Shown one piece after another: positions 7,289 to 16,757 of a DNA stretch of 64,000 bases (positions are counted from its first letter, which is position 1; every line of letters starts with the position of its first letter). The position numbers and the translations under genes were made by a program. Location of the stretch: NCBI RefSeq assembly GCF_025370255.1, contig NZ_JAMTCD010000007.1, forward strand, positions 1-64,000, read 5' to 3'. The stretch comes from Shewanella holmiensis. Its GTDB lineage: Bacteria > Pseudomonadota > Gammaproteobacteria > Enterobacterales > Shewanellaceae. The notes under the pieces were generated by a model. The model did not search any database, had not been told where the DNA came from, and saw only the letters and a program-made list of their open reading frames with translations.

Positions 7289-9115
7289 TTACTTTGCGGG
7301 TTTGATAAATTCCCCATCACTATCAAACGGCCAGTCAATGCCTATCCACGCCTTCAGGAAAGCTTTTTGCTCAGCGGTTACTGACTCAACAGGGGAGATT
7401 TTTTGCTCACCTTTGGGTTGCTCTGCTAAGGTGATAGTGCGTTTGGCGAGCTGATCATTATTAAACAAGGTCAATTCAATTGTATCTCCTGCTTTAAAAT
7501 CAGCTAAACGTTTACCCCATCCCGAAGCCGTCACTTTCAATCCGTTAACCGCAATAATCTCATCTCCAGCATTCACTCCTGCTTGCCATGCTGGACCTTC
7601 CCTACGTACATTGGCAATGGTTAAATCATTATGCGAACCGGTAAGCGTTAAACCGGCATCAACTAAGTTTTTTGCTTCTTGGTCATAACCCACTTGTAAA
7701 CCCGCTAGCAATAGCATGGCATCAAAATCTAATGTCACAGGTGAACTCACATGTTGTTGCCACCATGCTTGATAATCTTTACCCGTTAATCCTTTCAAAA
7801 TATTCTTCACATCGTCAACGCTATATCCTAAAGGGATTTTAAAATCTTGATAAAGCTTTTTATGAACATCACGATATGAATGATTTAGTTGAGTTTGTGA
7901 AAGTAAATCAAAGTCTAAGGCTAAAGAGGTCATGTAGCCTTCAGAGTAAATATTAACGCTATGGTTAACCGCATAATCCCCCCAAGTACTACTCCACTGG
8001 CCTAAACTGGCTTCGGCAATGGATTGAATTTCACGCCCAGGGTTATGTTGATTGCTGGTGATACGCTTGCTTAAATCATCAAAAAATTCTTTTGCACTGA
8101 TAATACCTGCGCGCAGTAGCAGCTGATGCTGAAAATAGCTAGTTGAACCTTCTGCGATCCACAATAACTCTGTCATATTTTCAGTTTGGTAATCATAAGG
8201 AACTAAGCCTTGTGGACGATAGGCTTTAACATTCCAGGTGTGGATAAACTCATGTGATGCTGTGCTGATAAAACGTAAATAATCTTCACGCTCTCGAAAG
8301 TTAAAACGGGGCAGCTGTATAACCGTGGAATTTAAATGTTCGGTCGCCCCGCGAGCGCCACTTGTCGCGTGCACCATGTAAACATATCGCTCAAAGGGAT
8401 AGCCATCCCAAATAGCTGATGCTTGATAACTGATTTTTTCTAAATCAGCGACTATTTCAGTGGTGTCATAATTACCTTCCCCCCAAAAAACCACTTCATA
8501 ATCACGTCCGTCTGCTTTAAAGGCAAAATGTTGATTAATACCGGTTTCAATTGGTGAATCCACTAACACATCATAATTATCCGCAATAAATGAATGTGCC
8601 TTAGTGCCAGGTTTCATCCCCGAATAACTTTTCCATTCCTCTGGGACTGCTAAATTAACCTTAACCGCGTCATGTCTAAATGACGGGCTATACATAAATA
8701 TACCACTGGCATCTAGGTAAGCATGGGTTCGGTCGATATGACGCAAACGGTCACCCAACTGGTTTGCGTAAACCTGATAATTAACGGTAACACTGGTAGG
8801 CTTAAGTAAGCTGACTTGCCACTCTCCGCTAGCTGTGCGGTGCCAGTCTAATTCATTTCCTTGGCTATCTGTGGCTTTAAATAATCTTACCCCATCGGCA
8901 ATCGGTAATACTTCATAACGTCCGGTTCGCCATACGGGCATGTTAATAGTTAACGATTTAGCATCAGTTTTAGGAAAGGTCACTGCGACTTTGGCTAAAT
9001 GATGTTGCGGTTGAGTTAAGTCTATCTGGTAGTTAACATCGGCTAATACCTTTGGTGTCCAACAGGCAACAAAAACAGCACTACTGAGCATGATTGCTAG
9101 AGAGATGGGTTTCAC
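7289..9115 (-). CDS. M61 family metallopeptidase with PDZ domain
   Basis: 608-aa exported aminopeptidase of the glycyl-aminopeptidase type. It has a signal peptide (MKPISLAIML..., cleavage near VLA-DVN), an N-terminal beta domain, the zinc motif HEFIHTWN near residue 286 with the third ligand Glu in LWIAEGSTSYF near 319, and a C-terminal PDZ domain (about 470-560, VRREGPAWQAGVNAGDEI). Periplasmic location follows from the signal peptide. Family members prefer N-terminal Gly or Ala; the actual substrate here is not known. Confidence 0.92.
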   Translation of the reverse strand: MKPISLAIMLSSAVFVACWTPKVLADVNYQIDLTQPQHHLAKVAVTFPKTDAKSLTINMPVWRTGRYEVLPIADGVRLFKATDSQGNELDWHRTASGEWQVSLLKPTSVTVNYQVYANQLGDRLRHIDRTHAYLDASGIFMYSPSFRHDAVKVNLAVPEEWKSYSGMKPGTKAHSFIADNYDVLVDSPIETGINQHFAFKADGRDYEVVFWGEGNYDTTEIVADLEKISYQASAIWDGYPFERYVYMVHATSGARGATEHLNSTVIQLPRFNFREREDYLRFISTASHEFIHTWNVKAYRPQGLVPYDYQTENMTELLWIAEGSTSYFQHQLLLRAGIISAKEFFDDLSKRITSNQHNPGREIQSIAEASLGQWSSTWGDYAVNHSVNIYSEGYMTSLALDFDLLSQTQLNHSYRDVHKKLYQDFKIPLGYSVDDVKNILKGLTGKDYQAWWQQHVSSPVTLDFDAMLLLAGLQVGYDQEAKNLVDAGLTLTGSHNDLTIANVRREGPAWQAGVNAGDEIIAVNGLKVTASGWGKRLADFKAGDTIELTLFNNDQLAKRTITLAEQPKGEQKISPVESVTAEQKAFLKAWIGIDWPFDSDGEFIKPAK

Positions 9116-9490
9116 TATAACGTCCTTCTGATATGATGAGTTTACCTGAGCTCGAGATAATAAATGCCTAGCAAACAGTCCTTTACCTGCTAACTGTATT
9201 GAGTTTACTTACGATTTACGTTAAATTCACATTGTTATTAATGCTAAATCAATTTTATATGTAAGCACTTGAATATTAACTAGTTAAACCTTCCCTGTTC
9301 ATTTTCCAACCCGAGCCAAGGTTGTTTTTTTGTTATATAAATGATTTTTATTGATATTATTTTGCTTTCTGAAAAAAATTATAACAACCTATTGCTCCAG
9401 TCTCAGCAATAAACAACATTAGTTTACAATTTATTACTCATTTAGAGTTCCGACCGTTGTCGGTGCATCAAGGAAGAAGGTCTACGATTT
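9116..9490. other. Intergenic region between divergent genes
   Basis: Holds a degenerate copy of the ~196-bp palindromic repeat (9141-9323) and the leader of the following TPR gene. A small hairpin CCGAC/GTCGG lies at about 9451-9464. I do not see a convincing sigma-70 promoter or a riboswitch. Confidence 0.5.
9141..9323 (+). repeat. Degenerate copy of the ~196-bp palindromic repeat
   Basis: The left ~55 bp (GATAATAAA, CAAACAGTCCTTT and GCTAACTG are shared) align to the left end of the copy at 16552 at roughly 80 percent by eye. The right end (AACCCGAG, AAGGTT) resembles the right terminal repeat. The middle has diverged. Confidence 0.6.
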
Positions 9491-11641
9491 ATGCGACATT
9501 TTATCGTTTCATGTTTGCTGTTTTTAATATTGACTCCCATCGGCGCGAACGCTAATGAACTTGAAGAGCAAGAGATCAGTTTCAGAGAAGTCCCGCAAAC
9601 GGTATACCAACAGCTGAATAAAAACATTCAATTCCCACTCTCATTTTCAAATAATGTCGAATTTGATCAAATAGCGAATAAACTCGATATGGAACCAGAA
9701 CTTCTGGTTCAAAAACTAATTCTTTTAGCAAGACTCAATCTAGAGTCTAACGTTCATTCAGCCACTAAATATGATGACGCACAAATGCTCGTCAACCAGC
9801 TCGAAATGGTGATAACAAGGCCCCTCGACCAAGCCGTGTTAGTCATGCTAAAAGCTCGCCTGAAAGCCAGAAAATCTCAAGATTATGTGTTTGCAATTGA
9901 TCAGTACAATGAAGCGCTGAATCAGGTTAGCTCTGATTTGTCTGAAGAGGCCACCCTGTTTAAATTTACCTTACATGAACATTTAAGTGGTCTTTATCAA
10001 ATGGTTTTGCAGCCTGCTGCACAACTCACCCATCTCAATCGATACCGAGAAATAGCCTATCAAATGCGAAATGATTACTTCATTGCATTATCTGAATTAG
10101 AATTAGGACGCTATTACAATCGCAGGAATGAACATGCTAAATCATTACAATACTATGGTGAAGCTTTCCGTGTAGGTAACCGCATCAGCTATCCCGGAAT
10201 CAAAGCCCATGCACAAATGAACTTAGCCCGTACTTATCGTGATTTAGAACAGTGGGATGAGGCTTTAAAACATGCTCACGACGCAGCAACCAGCTTTCAA
10301 GCTCTTGGCCAGGATTCATATACATCCGAAGCCTTAACGGTTATAGCAATGGTTTATGCTGAGCAAAAACAATGGAACCAAGCCATTGTGCAATACCTTA
10401 ACGCACTGCAAGTAAATGAGCGCTTAGATAATGAAATTGGTCAGGGGCTCAACCATCATAACCTCGCCGAGGCTTATTACAACCTGGATAATGGTCCTGC
10501 GGCTTTAACATCTATAGCCAAAGCCAACGCAATTTTTACCGCTAAAAATGTCAAACATTACTTAGTGTTTAACGAGGCTTTATATGCACAAATTTTAATA
10601 AAACAATCTATGTGGATAGAAGCAATAGAGCATGCTAATAAAGCGTTAACCCTCGCCAGAGAGAAAAACTTAAAAGAGCAAGAATTAGAAGCGCTAAAAT
10701 ATTTATCTACCGCTTATCGGCAGTTGGGAGATTTGGCTTCAGCCATCAATATTGTTGACGCAATTATCGCTCTCACCAATGTACAAGAAGAGCAACAAAG
10801 CTCCCCTTCAGCAACGTCAGAATTGACCGAGCAAAAGTTAAAATTTGACTTGAATTTATTACAAAACAAAATGAAGGAGCAGGCAACCGAACTTAACAAC
10901 AAACATTTCGTCATTATCAGTTTAGTGAGTTTGTTAATTTTTATTGCCATTGTTTTGCTGATAGCCTTGAGCCGTTCAAGCAAAATAATTAACGCACAAC
11001 GAGAATATAAAAAACAATATTTATTAGAACCTATTACCCAACTAAACGGTTTACGTGCATGTTTACAAAGATTAAACCCTGACAAAATAGATGGCATTTC
11101 AACTTTCGCGCTAATTAAAATTGAAGCGCTAAGCCATAGCGATACTCAAATGGGCCTTACGGAAGCAGCAAACGTCATCCATAAATTTATTAATGAGCTC
11201 AGCCAAATACTCACAGCTGACATTTATGTGATTAAACCTGGGCAATTTGCATGTTGCTTTAATCACAACATAGGCGCAGATGAACTGCTAAACGCGATAG
11301 AAAAATACCTTGCAAAAGCGGTGTTAGATAACCCCGCGATTCCCTGCTTTAATCGTACAATTGCACAATCAGATATTTACATCGGCCACTTATCGCTTCC
11401 ACTTATAGCAAACCCTGATGTCAACATCTCGGCTGAACTCCATTTTGAAACGGCGCAATATGCTATCGCAACAGCCATGACGCAACCTAAAAGCGCCTAT
11501 GTTTCTCTTAAAACCCTTAACTTTGCTCCTGCTACGATTTTTAGTGCACCTTTATACCTAAATATCACCCAAGCATTAAAAAGAGGAATAATGAAAGCGG
11601 AAAGCAATCAGGCAATTACAGAAAGGTCGTGGCCTAAATAG
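9491..11641 (+). CDS. TPR membrane protein with degenerate GGDEF domain
   Basis: 716 aa. It has a signal peptide (1-21), a periplasmic helical region with tetratricopeptide repeats (about 190-420, for example LGRYYNRRNEHAKSLQYYGEA), one membrane segment (about 474-493) and a cytoplasmic domain (about 505-670) with the layout of a GGDEF domain. The usual DPLTQLPNR reads EPITQLNGLR and the GGDEF signature reads KPGQFACCF near 582, so diguanylate cyclase activity is not expected. It may bind a ligand or partner and act as a sensor. An active-looking cyclase gene follows 226 bp downstream, with a terminator between. Confidence 0.8.
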   Translation: MRHFIVSCLLFLILTPIGANANELEEQEISFREVPQTVYQQLNKNIQFPLSFSNNVEFDQIANKLDMEPELLVQKLILLARLNLESNVHSATKYDDAQMLVNQLEMVITRPLDQAVLVMLKARLKARKSQDYVFAIDQYNEALNQVSSDLSEEATLFKFTLHEHLSGLYQMVLQPAAQLTHLNRYREIAYQMRNDYFIALSELELGRYYNRRNEHAKSLQYYGEAFRVGNRISYPGIKAHAQMNLARTYRDLEQWDEALKHAHDAATSFQALGQDSYTSEALTVIAMVYAEQKQWNQAIVQYLNALQVNERLDNEIGQGLNHHNLAEAYYNLDNGPAALTSIAKANAIFTAKNVKHYLVFNEALYAQILIKQSMWIEAIEHANKALTLAREKNLKEQELEALKYLSTAYRQLGDLASAINIVDAIIALTNVQEEQQSSPSATSELTEQKLKFDLNLLQNKMKEQATELNNKHFVIISLVSLLIFIAIVLLIALSRSSKIINAQREYKKQYLLEPITQLNGLRACLQRLNPDKIDGISTFALIKIEALSHSDTQMGLTEAANVIHKFINELSQILTADIYVIKPGQFACCFNHNIGADELLNAIEKYLAKAVLDNPAIPCFNRTIAQSDIYIGHLSLPLIANPDVNISAELHFETAQYAIATAMTQPKSAYVSLKTLNFAPATIFSAPLYLNITQALKRGIMKAESNQAITERSWPK

Positions 11642-11661
11642 TAATTGCTCAATTATCCAGC

Positions 11662-11685
11662 AAATGCTCATAAACAGCATTTTTT
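11662..11685 (+). terminator. Terminator after the TPR/GGDEF-like gene
   Basis: AAATGCT pairs with AGCATTT around a 7-base loop, followed by a T run. Confidence 0.75.
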
Positions 11686-11867
11686 GTATGGATTTTAGAT
11701 ATCCGTCGTACACGCTTTGTTATAACATTGCTACACTTCTTAAATCTAAGTTTTTATTGATAAGTAATAGCAACGGCTATTTGGCTTTAGATTTAGATTT
11801 AGTTAACGATATATGACCATCACGCATTTTTTTGGCTTAACGTTTATCTCAAGCAACAAGGCATTTT

Positions 11868-13424
11868 ATGAAAGATTCTGAAATAGCGATATCGCAAATA
11901 ACGCTAATGAAACAAAAGCTTCATGCTGCTCGTTCAGCTTTAGATGACATCAATAAAGATCGAAATGATAAACTAAAAACCTTGATCCAATTTATTGGCC
12001 ATTTGAGTTTAGCCTGTAAAGGGCAAAATTTAGAACTCGATAATAAATTAGCCAAATTACGACACCACCTTCACGGTTATGAGCAAATCGATGAAGCATT
12101 GCCTGAATTAGTCGATATTGAACGAATATTAAAAGGCCAATATAACCATACCATGACACAACTTGAAGAGAGCCGAATGGGCCTTTCAAGAGTGATCAGA
12201 CAAATTCAGCGGGTTAACTCTGCACCAGAAAAAGTTAAAAAAGAAATCAATTATTTTAAGAAAGATCTTGCTAAGCCATTTCATACAGTGTGGGAATATA
12301 TTCCTAAAGTAGAAAAGTTAATTGGTTTTTATGAGGAAATTTTACAACAGCAATTTACCTCAGCCGATGACTACGACATCCTGCCGCAACATATTCAACT
12401 GGCAAGAGAATTAGCCGTTAAAATATCTGAAATTGAATTTCGCAAAGATCAACGTGATCAAATTTTAGTCATGAAAGAAGTGTTGTTAGGTGAAATTTCC
12501 TTAAACACTTTACTTGAATCATATCAAACAATTCTCAGCTTATTGCTCGACAATATCGCTAGAGAGAAATCCGCTTCACAAGACTTCCTTTATGCTCTTA
12601 ACGATGCGTTAACCGTTGTTCGTGATGTCGTGAATAGTTCACATAACAATAATGAGCGTAGCCAGCAGCTTAAACTACAATTAAACAAAGAAATCAATTT
12701 AAGGGTAGATAATGCAGGTGGCATTATCACCGATGTTGAAGATATCTTAGCGTTAAAAACTCAGCTAACGGTACAACTTTCATCGCTTCGTGATGCATTA
12801 ACTCGTAAAGAAGCATTAGAAAGTCGCGAACAAACCCTATTACGAAAATCCATTGAATCTATGCGTAAAGAGCTAAATAGCATTACGCAAGAAGCCAATT
12901 GCTACAAAGAAAAACTGTTCGAGCACCAAAAGCTAAATTTACTTGATCCACTCACTCAACTGGCTAACCGCACAGCATTAGAAGATAGAATGGATCAAGA
13001 GTACCGCAACCACATCCGTTTCAAAACACCATTATGGATTGCCGTTACGGATATTGACCATTTCAAATCGGTTAATGATAACTTTGGTCACAGTACCGGT
13101 GATAAAACCTTACAAGTCATTGCTATGGCATTGAAAAACTCGCTACGTGACAGTGAATTTGTGGCGCGCTATGGTGGTGAAGAGTTTGTATTGCTATTAC
13201 CCGATATTACTCAAGATCATATATCCACGTTACTTAATCGAGTGAGAGAAAAAGTAAAAAACATTCCATTTAAGTTTAAAAATCAGAGAATTACAGTTAC
13301 ATTATCTATAGGTGCAGCGCAAGTGATGGATAATGAAACCATGGAAGAAGCATTTGAACGAGCTGATGCTGCTCTCTACAAAGCAAAAAACAATGGCAGA
13401 GACCGAGTCGTTATAGACATGTAA
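11868..13424 (+). CDS. Diguanylate cyclase with N-terminal coiled-coil region
   Basis: 518 aa, cytoplasmic: no signal peptide or membrane segment. Residues 1-350 are helical and coiled-coil rich, with no recognised sensor domain. The GGDEF domain (about 355-515) is complete: DPLTQLANR, ITDIDHFKSVND-like metal and substrate residues, and the active site RYGGEEF near 434. The inhibitory I-site position reads RDSE instead of RxxD, so product inhibition may be weakened. It should make c-di-GMP from GTP. Signal input unknown. Confidence 0.88.
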   Translation: MKDSEIAISQITLMKQKLHAARSALDDINKDRNDKLKTLIQFIGHLSLACKGQNLELDNKLAKLRHHLHGYEQIDEALPELVDIERILKGQYNHTMTQLEESRMGLSRVIRQIQRVNSAPEKVKKEINYFKKDLAKPFHTVWEYIPKVEKLIGFYEEILQQQFTSADDYDILPQHIQLARELAVKISEIEFRKDQRDQILVMKEVLLGEISLNTLLESYQTILSLLLDNIAREKSASQDFLYALNDALTVVRDVVNSSHNNNERSQQLKLQLNKEINLRVDNAGGIITDVEDILALKTQLTVQLSSLRDALTRKEALESREQTLLRKSIESMRKELNSITQEANCYKEKLFEHQKLNLLDPLTQLANRTALEDRMDQEYRNHIRFKTPLWIAVTDIDHFKSVNDNFGHSTGDKTLQVIAMALKNSLRDSEFVARYGGEEFVLLLPDITQDHISTLLNRVREKVKNIPFKFKNQRITVTLSIGAAQVMDNETMEEAFERADAALYKAKNNGRDRVVIDM

Positions 13425-13474
13425 GCAGCACAAGCGCTTAAGTGTCTTGACGCTTAAGTCTAAAGGAGTTGCTT

Positions 13475-14830
13475 ATGATTATACGGATTAGTCCTCGGGG
13501 CAGTTTAGATCAACTATCACAGCTAGAAGTTGATCGCCTCAAACAAGGTGCAAAAAGTGAGCTTTATCAACTGTATCGCAGTTGTTCTTTAGCGGTATTG
13601 TCGTCAGGTCTTATTAGCGATAATGCCGAAGCCTTATTTGAAAAATTTGAAAGCTTCGACATTAATGTATTGCAGCGCGAGCGCGGTATAAAACTTGAGC
13701 TGATCAATCCCCCAGAAAAAGCCTTCGTTGATGGTAAAATTATTGTTGGTATTCAAGAGCATTTATTTGCCGTATTACGCGACATAATTTATATCACCAA
13801 TAAATACGATAATCTCAAACACATCAATCTGACCAATGCGAGCCACATTACCAACGTGGTATTCGATATATTAAGAAATGCCCGTGCAATTTCCCCAATG
13901 AAAGATCCTAACGTGGTTGTCTGTTGGGGTGGACATAGTATTAATGCTATCGAGTATCAATATACCCGTGAAGTAGGTTATCAGCTGGGATTACGCGAGT
14001 TGGACATCTGCACAGGTTGTGGTCCTGGCGCGATGGAAGGTCCAATGAAAGGGGCTGCGATTGGTCACGCCAAGCAAAGGGTTAAAAATGCCCGTTACAT
14101 CGGCCTAACAGAACCCAGCATCATTGCCGCTGAACCGCCTAACCAAATCGTCAATGAGTTGGTTATTTTGCCGGATATTGAAAAACGTTTAGAAGCTTTT
14201 GTACGTTTAGGACATGGGATAGTTATTTTCCCTGGCGGTGCAGGTACCGCTGAAGAGTTATTGTATTTTTTAGGTATTTTATTAAATAAAGAAAATGCTA
14301 ACACCCCTTTCCCTTTGGTGCTAACCGGCCCAAAAGAAAGTGCCCAATACTTTGAGGAGATAGACAAGTTTATAGGTGCAACATTAGGAGAAGAGGCGCA
14401 AAGCAAATATCAGATTATCATTGATAACCCAGTAAAAGTGGGACAAATCATGAAACAAGGTATGGAAGCAGTAAAAGCCTATCGCAAGGAAACAGGCGAT
14501 GCATATCAATACCAATGGTCATTAAAAATCGAACCTGAATTCCAATTACCTTTTGACCCTAGCCATGAAGTTATGGCAAATTTAAACTTATATTTTCAAA
14601 ATAATAAAGCAGAGCTGGCCGCCAACTTGCGCAAGGCATTTTCGGGTATTGTGGCAGGTAATGTGAAAGGTGAAACCATTAAACTCATCAAAGAGCATGG
14701 GAAATTTCAGATAAAAGGCGATCCCAAGTTAATGAGCATGATGGATAACTTGCTTAGCGCATTTGTTACACAACAACGGATGAAATTGCCTGGCAGCGCC
14801 TACGAACCATGCTACAAAATAATAAAATAA
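13475..14830 (+). CDS. ppnN: Nucleotide 5'-monophosphate nucleosidase PpnN
   Basis: Cleaves purine and pyrimidine 5'-monophosphates to base and ribose-5-phosphate; E. coli PpnN is stimulated by (p)ppGpp. It has the LOG-family motif [12 protein letters not shown] with [14 protein letters not shown] before it, and N- and C-terminal domains matching E. coli YgdH along the length (451 aa). The start is ATG 13475, with AAAGGAG 6 nt upstream; a TTG two codons earlier lies too close to that site. xni follows after 4 bp. Confidence 0.96.
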   Translation: MIIRISPRGSLDQLSQLEVDRLKQGAKSELYQLYRSCSLAVLSSGLISDNAEALFEKFESFDINVLQRERGIKLELINPPEKAFVDGKIIVGIQEHLFAVLRDIIYITNKYDNLKHINLTNASHITNVVFDILRNARAISPMKDPNVVVCWGGHSINAIEYQYTREVGYQLGLRELDICTGCGPGAMEGPMKGAAIGHAKQRVKNARYIGLTEPSIIAAEPPNQIVNELVILPDIEKRLEAFVRLGHGIVIFPGGAGTAEELLYFLGILLNKENANTPFPLVLTGPKESAQYFEEIDKFIGATLGEEAQSKYQIIIDNPVKVGQIMKQGMEAVKAYRKETGDAYQYQWSLKIEPEFQLPFDPSHEVMANLNLYFQNNKAELAANLRKAFSGIVAGNVKGETIKLIKEHGKFQIKGDPKLMSMMDNLLSAFVTQQRMKLPGSAYEPCYKIIK

Positions 14831-14834
14831 CTTA

Positions 14835-15611
14835 ATGAATAAATTACTGATTATTGATGGACTCAATCTGGTACGCCGCATTCATGCGGTGTTACCAGAT
14901 GAAAATGATATCGAAAGCGTAAAAGTGCGATCGTTAGCGGCTTGCCATAAAATGCTCCAGTTGCATCAACCTACCCATGTAATTGTAGTATGGGACGGTG
15001 AGCAAGAGTCATGGCGTAAAAAGCTCTATTCAGATTACAAAAAAGGTCGCAAACCTATGCCGACTCCTCTTCAGATCGGACTCAAAGATATTAAAGCAGC
15101 TTTAGCAGCAGAACATATTCACTCACTTGATGCCCTTTCTGAAGCTGATGACGTTATAGCTACCTTGGCACTTAAAATCACCCAAAATCAAGGCCAAGCC
15201 ATTATCGCATCTACAGACAAAGGCTTTAGCCAACTGCCGCAACATGAGTTAATAATTTGGGATCATTTCAATCAACAAGCATTTGATTTAGTTGAGCATG
15301 AACGTAAACTCGGCGTGGTACATGGCCAATTTTTAGATTTTATTGCGCTTGCTGGCGACAGTGGCAACAAAATCCCCGGCATTGCCGGCATCGGCCCAAA
15401 GTCTGCTGCGGATTTACTCAATAAATTTCGAACCTTAGCTAACTTATATCGCTCACTGGAAAATCTCGGCCCTAAACAAGCACAGAAACTTGCTGAAGGC
15501 AAAGAACTTGCGCGTATCAGCTATAAACTGGCTCAATTACAATGCGATATACCTCTTAATATCAATTTGAAACAATTTCGCTATCAAGTTGATATCAACA
15601 AACATGTATAA
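14835..15611 (+). CDS. xni: Flap endonuclease Xni
   Basis: 258-aa homologue of the DNA polymerase I 5'-nuclease domain. Visible marks are LLIIDGLNLVRR at the N-terminus, EADDVIATLA in the metal centre, ASTDKGFSQL, and the helix-hairpin-helix GIAGIGPKSAADLL. Like E. coli Xni (ExoIX) it would act on flap structures in DNA repair. Coupled to ppnN with a 4-bp gap. Confidence 0.94.
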   Translation: MNKLLIIDGLNLVRRIHAVLPDENDIESVKVRSLAACHKMLQLHQPTHVIVVWDGEQESWRKKLYSDYKKGRKPMPTPLQIGLKDIKAALAAEHIHSLDALSEADDVIATLALKITQNQGQAIIASTDKGFSQLPQHELIIWDHFNQQAFDLVEHERKLGVVHGQFLDFIALAGDSGNKIPGIAGIGPKSAADLLNKFRTLANLYRSLENLGPKQAQKLAEGKELARISYKLAQLQCDIPLNINLKQFRYQVDINKHV

Positions 15612-15663
15612 ATCTTTTACACTGAATAAAACATATTCAAATACCGCAATTGTGGAGCAATAA

Positions 15664-16077
15664 ATGAAGGCAAGTGCTACTTATATTATCGGTGGGATAT
15701 TTATTGCTTATCTCATATTTGTTGCTGTGGTGATGTTTATTTATGAGCCTCTTCCAGAAGACCGTGCTTGGGAAGATAGACAAGCTTACAATAGTCAAAA
15801 AATTACTGAAATTAGCTTTGGACAATCGTTAGAAGCAATCAAGAAAATATTTGGCCGAGCTGACTTTGTCGAAGCAAAAACAGCTACTGATGGGCAATAC
15901 CAATTGCTGTTTTATCGCACCCACCACATAACATCCGACGGAATAACAACTCGAGACGAATGCACCCCTTTACTGTTTAAAAACAATGTTCTTATCGCTT
16001 GGGGCTTAGAGACCTACCAGCAATATTTAGACAGCAAAATATTGCTTGAGGCCTCACAACCAGCTTTAGAACACTAA
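15664..16077 (+). CDS. DUF3192 domain protein
   Basis: 137 aa with an N-terminal hydrophobic segment (about residues 5-27) acting as a membrane anchor or uncleaved signal. The rest contains the SmpA/BamE-like pattern ISFGQSLEAIKKIFGRADFVEA and a late CTPLLFKNNVLIAWG. Such proteins occur next to xni in related genomes. Function unknown. Confidence 0.75.
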   Translation: MKASATYIIGGIFIAYLIFVAVVMFIYEPLPEDRAWEDRQAYNSQKITEISFGQSLEAIKKIFGRADFVEAKTATDGQYQLLFYRTHHITSDGITTRDECTPLLFKNNVLIAWGLETYQQYLDSKILLEASQPALEH

Positions 16078-16091
16078 ATCTATTATCCTTT

Positions 16092-16117
16092 AGCGACTCA
16101 AATCATTTTGAGTCGCT
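16092..16117 (+). terminator. Terminator-like hairpin after the DUF3192 gene
   Basis: An 11-bp perfect stem (AGCGACTCAAA and its complement) closes a TCAT loop. The following T tract is short, so strength is uncertain. Confidence 0.65.
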
Positions 16118-16258
16118 CGTTTACATCCTCGATCTTTTTATCATCCGCATTCAGCATTGTTGCAACAACTCGCTCTTTGAGGTCACGTTACCCGCAGATA
16201 AAATCAAAATGTTTCAAATAGCACTTTTAATTAACACTCAATTAAATGTCATCCGCAT

Positions 16259-16288
16259 AAAAATGCAGACCGTTAAGCCTGCATTTTA
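16259..16288. terminator. Second terminator-like hairpin
   Basis: AAAATGCAG pairs with CTGCATTTT across a 10-base loop, with A/T runs on both sides. Confidence 0.55.
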
Positions 16289-16551
16289 TACGAGTCATTA
16301 GAACCTATAGTACTTGGTAGTTTTAACGCGAGTTATTGGTTATGCTTACACTGACAAGGCTGAGTGTTGCGGTAATGACTCTACATAAAAAGTCGATATC
16401 GCACTAAGAATGGCCCACAAAAACAGCCGCAAGGATTCAGCTAAACACCTGGTACTCTTTGTTGAATGGTTTTTACCTAGATGACTAGGCATCACGATTT
16501 AAACGTGTTTAACTCGAAAAATTAAACCGATACAGTTCAACTTGCTCTAGT

Positions 16552-16747
16552 TAACCCCAGTTCTGGATAATAAACGCTTACCAAACAGCCCTTTGTCTTG
16601 CTAACTGCGTTTCATTAACTTGCAATAGGCCAGCTATTGACGTGTTAATCTGCCTTTTTTCAAAACAAATGACAAGTTTGCTACAAAATTAGCTAAATCT
16701 TTTGAATTCAGCTAATTGAGCCCATCTATTAACCCTAGTTGAGGTTA
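16552..16747 (+). repeat. ~196-bp palindromic dispersed repeat, copy 1
   Basis: The element runs from TAACCCCAG to GGTTA. Its two ends are imperfect inverted repeats of about 20 bp, and its centre is a hairpin built on CAATAG/CTATTG with flanking TTAAC/GTTAA. The reverse complement of 47174-47370 matches it along the whole length at roughly 85-90 percent by eye. It has no reading frame and so resembles a MITE- or ERIC-type non-autonomous element. It ends 11 bp from the stop codon of the S9 peptidase. Confidence 0.85.
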
Positions 16748-16757
16748 GCTAATATCA

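Larger units (their letters stand above)
16078..16757. other. Long intergenic region between convergent genes
   Basis: Holds two terminator-like hairpins (16092-16117 and 16259-16288) and a full copy of the ~196-bp palindromic repeat (16552-16747). Between about 16300 and 16540 I see no coding frame and no clear motif. Confidence 0.6.

Noticed and set aside
9040..9115. Lipoprotein signal for the M61 peptidase (FVAC)
   Set aside because: The residue at -3 is Phe, which does not fit the lipobox; a normal signal peptidase I site follows.
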